Source of the DNA: Tepidiphilus sp. J10
Lineage (GTDB): Bacteria; Pseudomonadota; Gammaproteobacteria; Burkholderiales; Thiobacillaceae
Direction: 5' to 3'
NCBI GenBank assembly: GCA_945897955.1
Contig: CAMDGQ010000039.1
Coordinates: 1-34,833, forward strand
DNA length: 34,833 nt
Shown: piece after piece, positions 33,983-34,833 of the stretch
Layout of the letters: each line of letters opens with the position of its first letter
Position numbering within the stretch: position 1 is the stretch's first letter
Position numbers and translations under genes: made by a program
The notes under the pieces: model-generated
Database searches by the model: none
What the model saw: only the letters and a program-made list of their open reading frames with translations
Told to the model about the DNA's origin: nothing

Positions 33983-34025
33983 ATAAATAATAATTATGCG
34001 ATTCAATCATAATTTTCTTATTTAT
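33983..34025. promoter_or_regulatory. AT-rich dyad upstream of lysR, candidate operator
   Basis: ATAAATAA (33983-33990) and TTATTTAT (34018-34025) are exact inverted copies, as are ATTATG (33993-33998) and CATAAT (34008-34013). The inner spacers differ (2 and 4 bases) around a 9-base centre. The AT-richness contrasts sharply with the flanking genes. LysR regulators often bind such dyads next to their own start, so autoregulation is proposed. Confidence 0.5.
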
Positions 34026-34163
34026 GACAGCCGCCAGAACAGTCCTGACCACGCCGGATGTCTGCTTGCAGGCCGCATGAAATCGTTATCGGAAACCATG
34101 ATTACGGCTAATATCGCCGCCCTGCCACGGCTTTGCGATCTGGCTTCGCGCCCGCCTCGTTAT

Positions 34164-34190
34164 CTGACCGAAAACGTAACGTGTTATAAC
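34164..34190 (+). promoter_or_regulatory. Candidate promoter of the lplT-like gene
   Basis: TGT-TATAAC (34182-34190) is a good extended -10 element. CTGACC (34164-34169) matches four of six -35 bases at 15-bp spacing. A transcript would start near 34197, about 40 bases before the ATG at 34238. The rest of the 33969-34237 gap shows only the dyad in front of lysR. Confidence 0.5.
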
Positions 34191-34237
34191 TCGCCGCCAT
34201 TTTCGAACAACCCATTCAATCGTCGATAACAGGCCAG

Positions 34238-34833
34238 ATGAATCGCGGTTTCTACATCATTCTTGCGGCCCAGTTTTTTTCGGCGCTGGCGGACAACGCC
34301 CTCCTCTTTGCGGCGATCGCCTTGTTGATGTCGCTGTCGGCGCCGGACTGGCATGTACCGCTGCTGCAACAGTTTTTCATCATCTCCTACATCCTGCTGG
34401 CACCGTTCGTCGGCGTATTCGCAGACTCGTACCCGAAAGGCCGGGTCATGTTCGTCAGCAATGCGATCAAGGTAATCGGCTGCATCGCGATGCTGGCCGG
34501 CATGCAACCGCTGTATGCCTATGCCATTGTCGGCCTTGGCGCAGCCGCCTACTCGCCAGCCAAATACGGCATCCTCACCGAGTACCTGCCGCCGGCCTTG
34601 CTGGTCAAGGCGAATAGCTGGATGGAGGGCGCTACCGTCGCCGCCATCATTCTCGGCGCGGTGCTGGGCGGCTTGCTGATCAGCCCGAAGGTGGTCGGCG
34701 CGGCCTTGATCGAATGGGACATCGCCGACTGGATATCGACACCCAAATTTGCCATCGTGATCATTCTGGTCATGTATCTGGTGGCGGCCTGGTTCAATCT
34801 GTACATCCCGCAACTGCCGCCCGATCACCGCAC
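34238..34833 (+). CDS. lplT: Lysophospholipid transporter LplT-like, N-terminal part
   Basis: The frame runs off the end of the window after about 198 codons. The start MNRGFYIILAAQFFSALADNALLFAA is very close to LplT, the major-facilitator that flips lysophospholipids inward for re-acylation. About five or six membrane helices are seen, with AAYSPAKYGILTEYLP and NSWMEGATVAAIILG typical. AGG stands a few bases before the ATG. The C-terminal half and any fused acyltransferase lie outside the window. Confidence 0.9.
   Translation, partial: MNRGFYIILAAQFFSALADNALLFAAIALLMSLSAPDWHVPLLQQFFIISYILLAPFVGVFADSYPKGRVMFVSNAIKVIGCIAMLAGMQPLYAYAIVGLGAAAYSPAKYGILTEYLPPALLVKANSWMEGATVAAIILGAVLGGLLISPKVVGAALIEWDIADWISTPKFAIVIILVMYLVAAWFNLYIPQLPPDHR

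Overview
The window is chromosomal housekeeping DNA from a moderately GC-rich betaproteobacterium. Three gene orders point there: icd / cold-shock gene / clpS-clpA; the yceD-rpmF-plsX-fabHDG-acpP-fabF-pabC-mltG-tmk-holB-pilZ-tatD chain; and pyrG-kdsA-eno-ftsB followed by zipA-ligA. A Rhodocyclales- or Nitrosomonadales-like organism is my best guess, from protein resemblance only. I see no rRNA, tRNA, phage, CRISPR or transposase gene.

Layout. 1-3456: the 3' end of icd, a convergent 72-aa unknown gene, a cold-shock protein, and clpS-clpA on the plus strand, closed by a bidirectional terminator shared with tatD. 3456-14424: one long minus-strand fatty-acid/cell-envelope/replication operon. It starts at a divergent promoter upstream of yceD and runs through L32, PlsX, FabH/D/G, AcpP, FabF, PabC, MltG, Tmk, HolB and PilZ to TatD. 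14503-19198, plus strand: a two-subunit biotin-dependent pyruvate carboxylase (pycA, pycB), then a Maf/YceF nucleotide pyrophosphatase and an RsmI-like methyltransferase. In Escherichia coli yceD and yceF are close divergent neighbours, so pycAB sits inside that junction here. 19283-20348: slyX and a stand-alone FAH/MhpD-type hydratase. 20352-30488: a second long minus-strand series, pyrG-kdsA-eno-ftsB-zipA-ligA-galU-pgsA-rbgA-like, with many 1-8 nt junctions and 4-nt start/stop overlaps. 30644-31027: a HIT protein. 31263-33968, minus strand: gph, ubiG, a 115-aa unknown protein and a LysR regulator translationally linked to it. 34238 to the end: the start of an lplT-like transporter.

Most genes are textbook. 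The sequence features most worth a second look are in the gaps. The main one is a roughly 240-bp element with long imperfect terminal inverted repeats, wedged exactly between the stop codons of the convergent HIT and gph genes and looking like a MITE. Others are a perfect 19-bp tandem duplication plus inverted repeat immediately upstream of maf, where a ribosome-binding site should be; a 17-bp perfect palindrome over the -35 box of the fab operon, with a half-site repeated before rpmF; an AT-rich dyad in front of the lysR gene; and hairpins flanking acpP. I did not find a convincing new multi-gene system.
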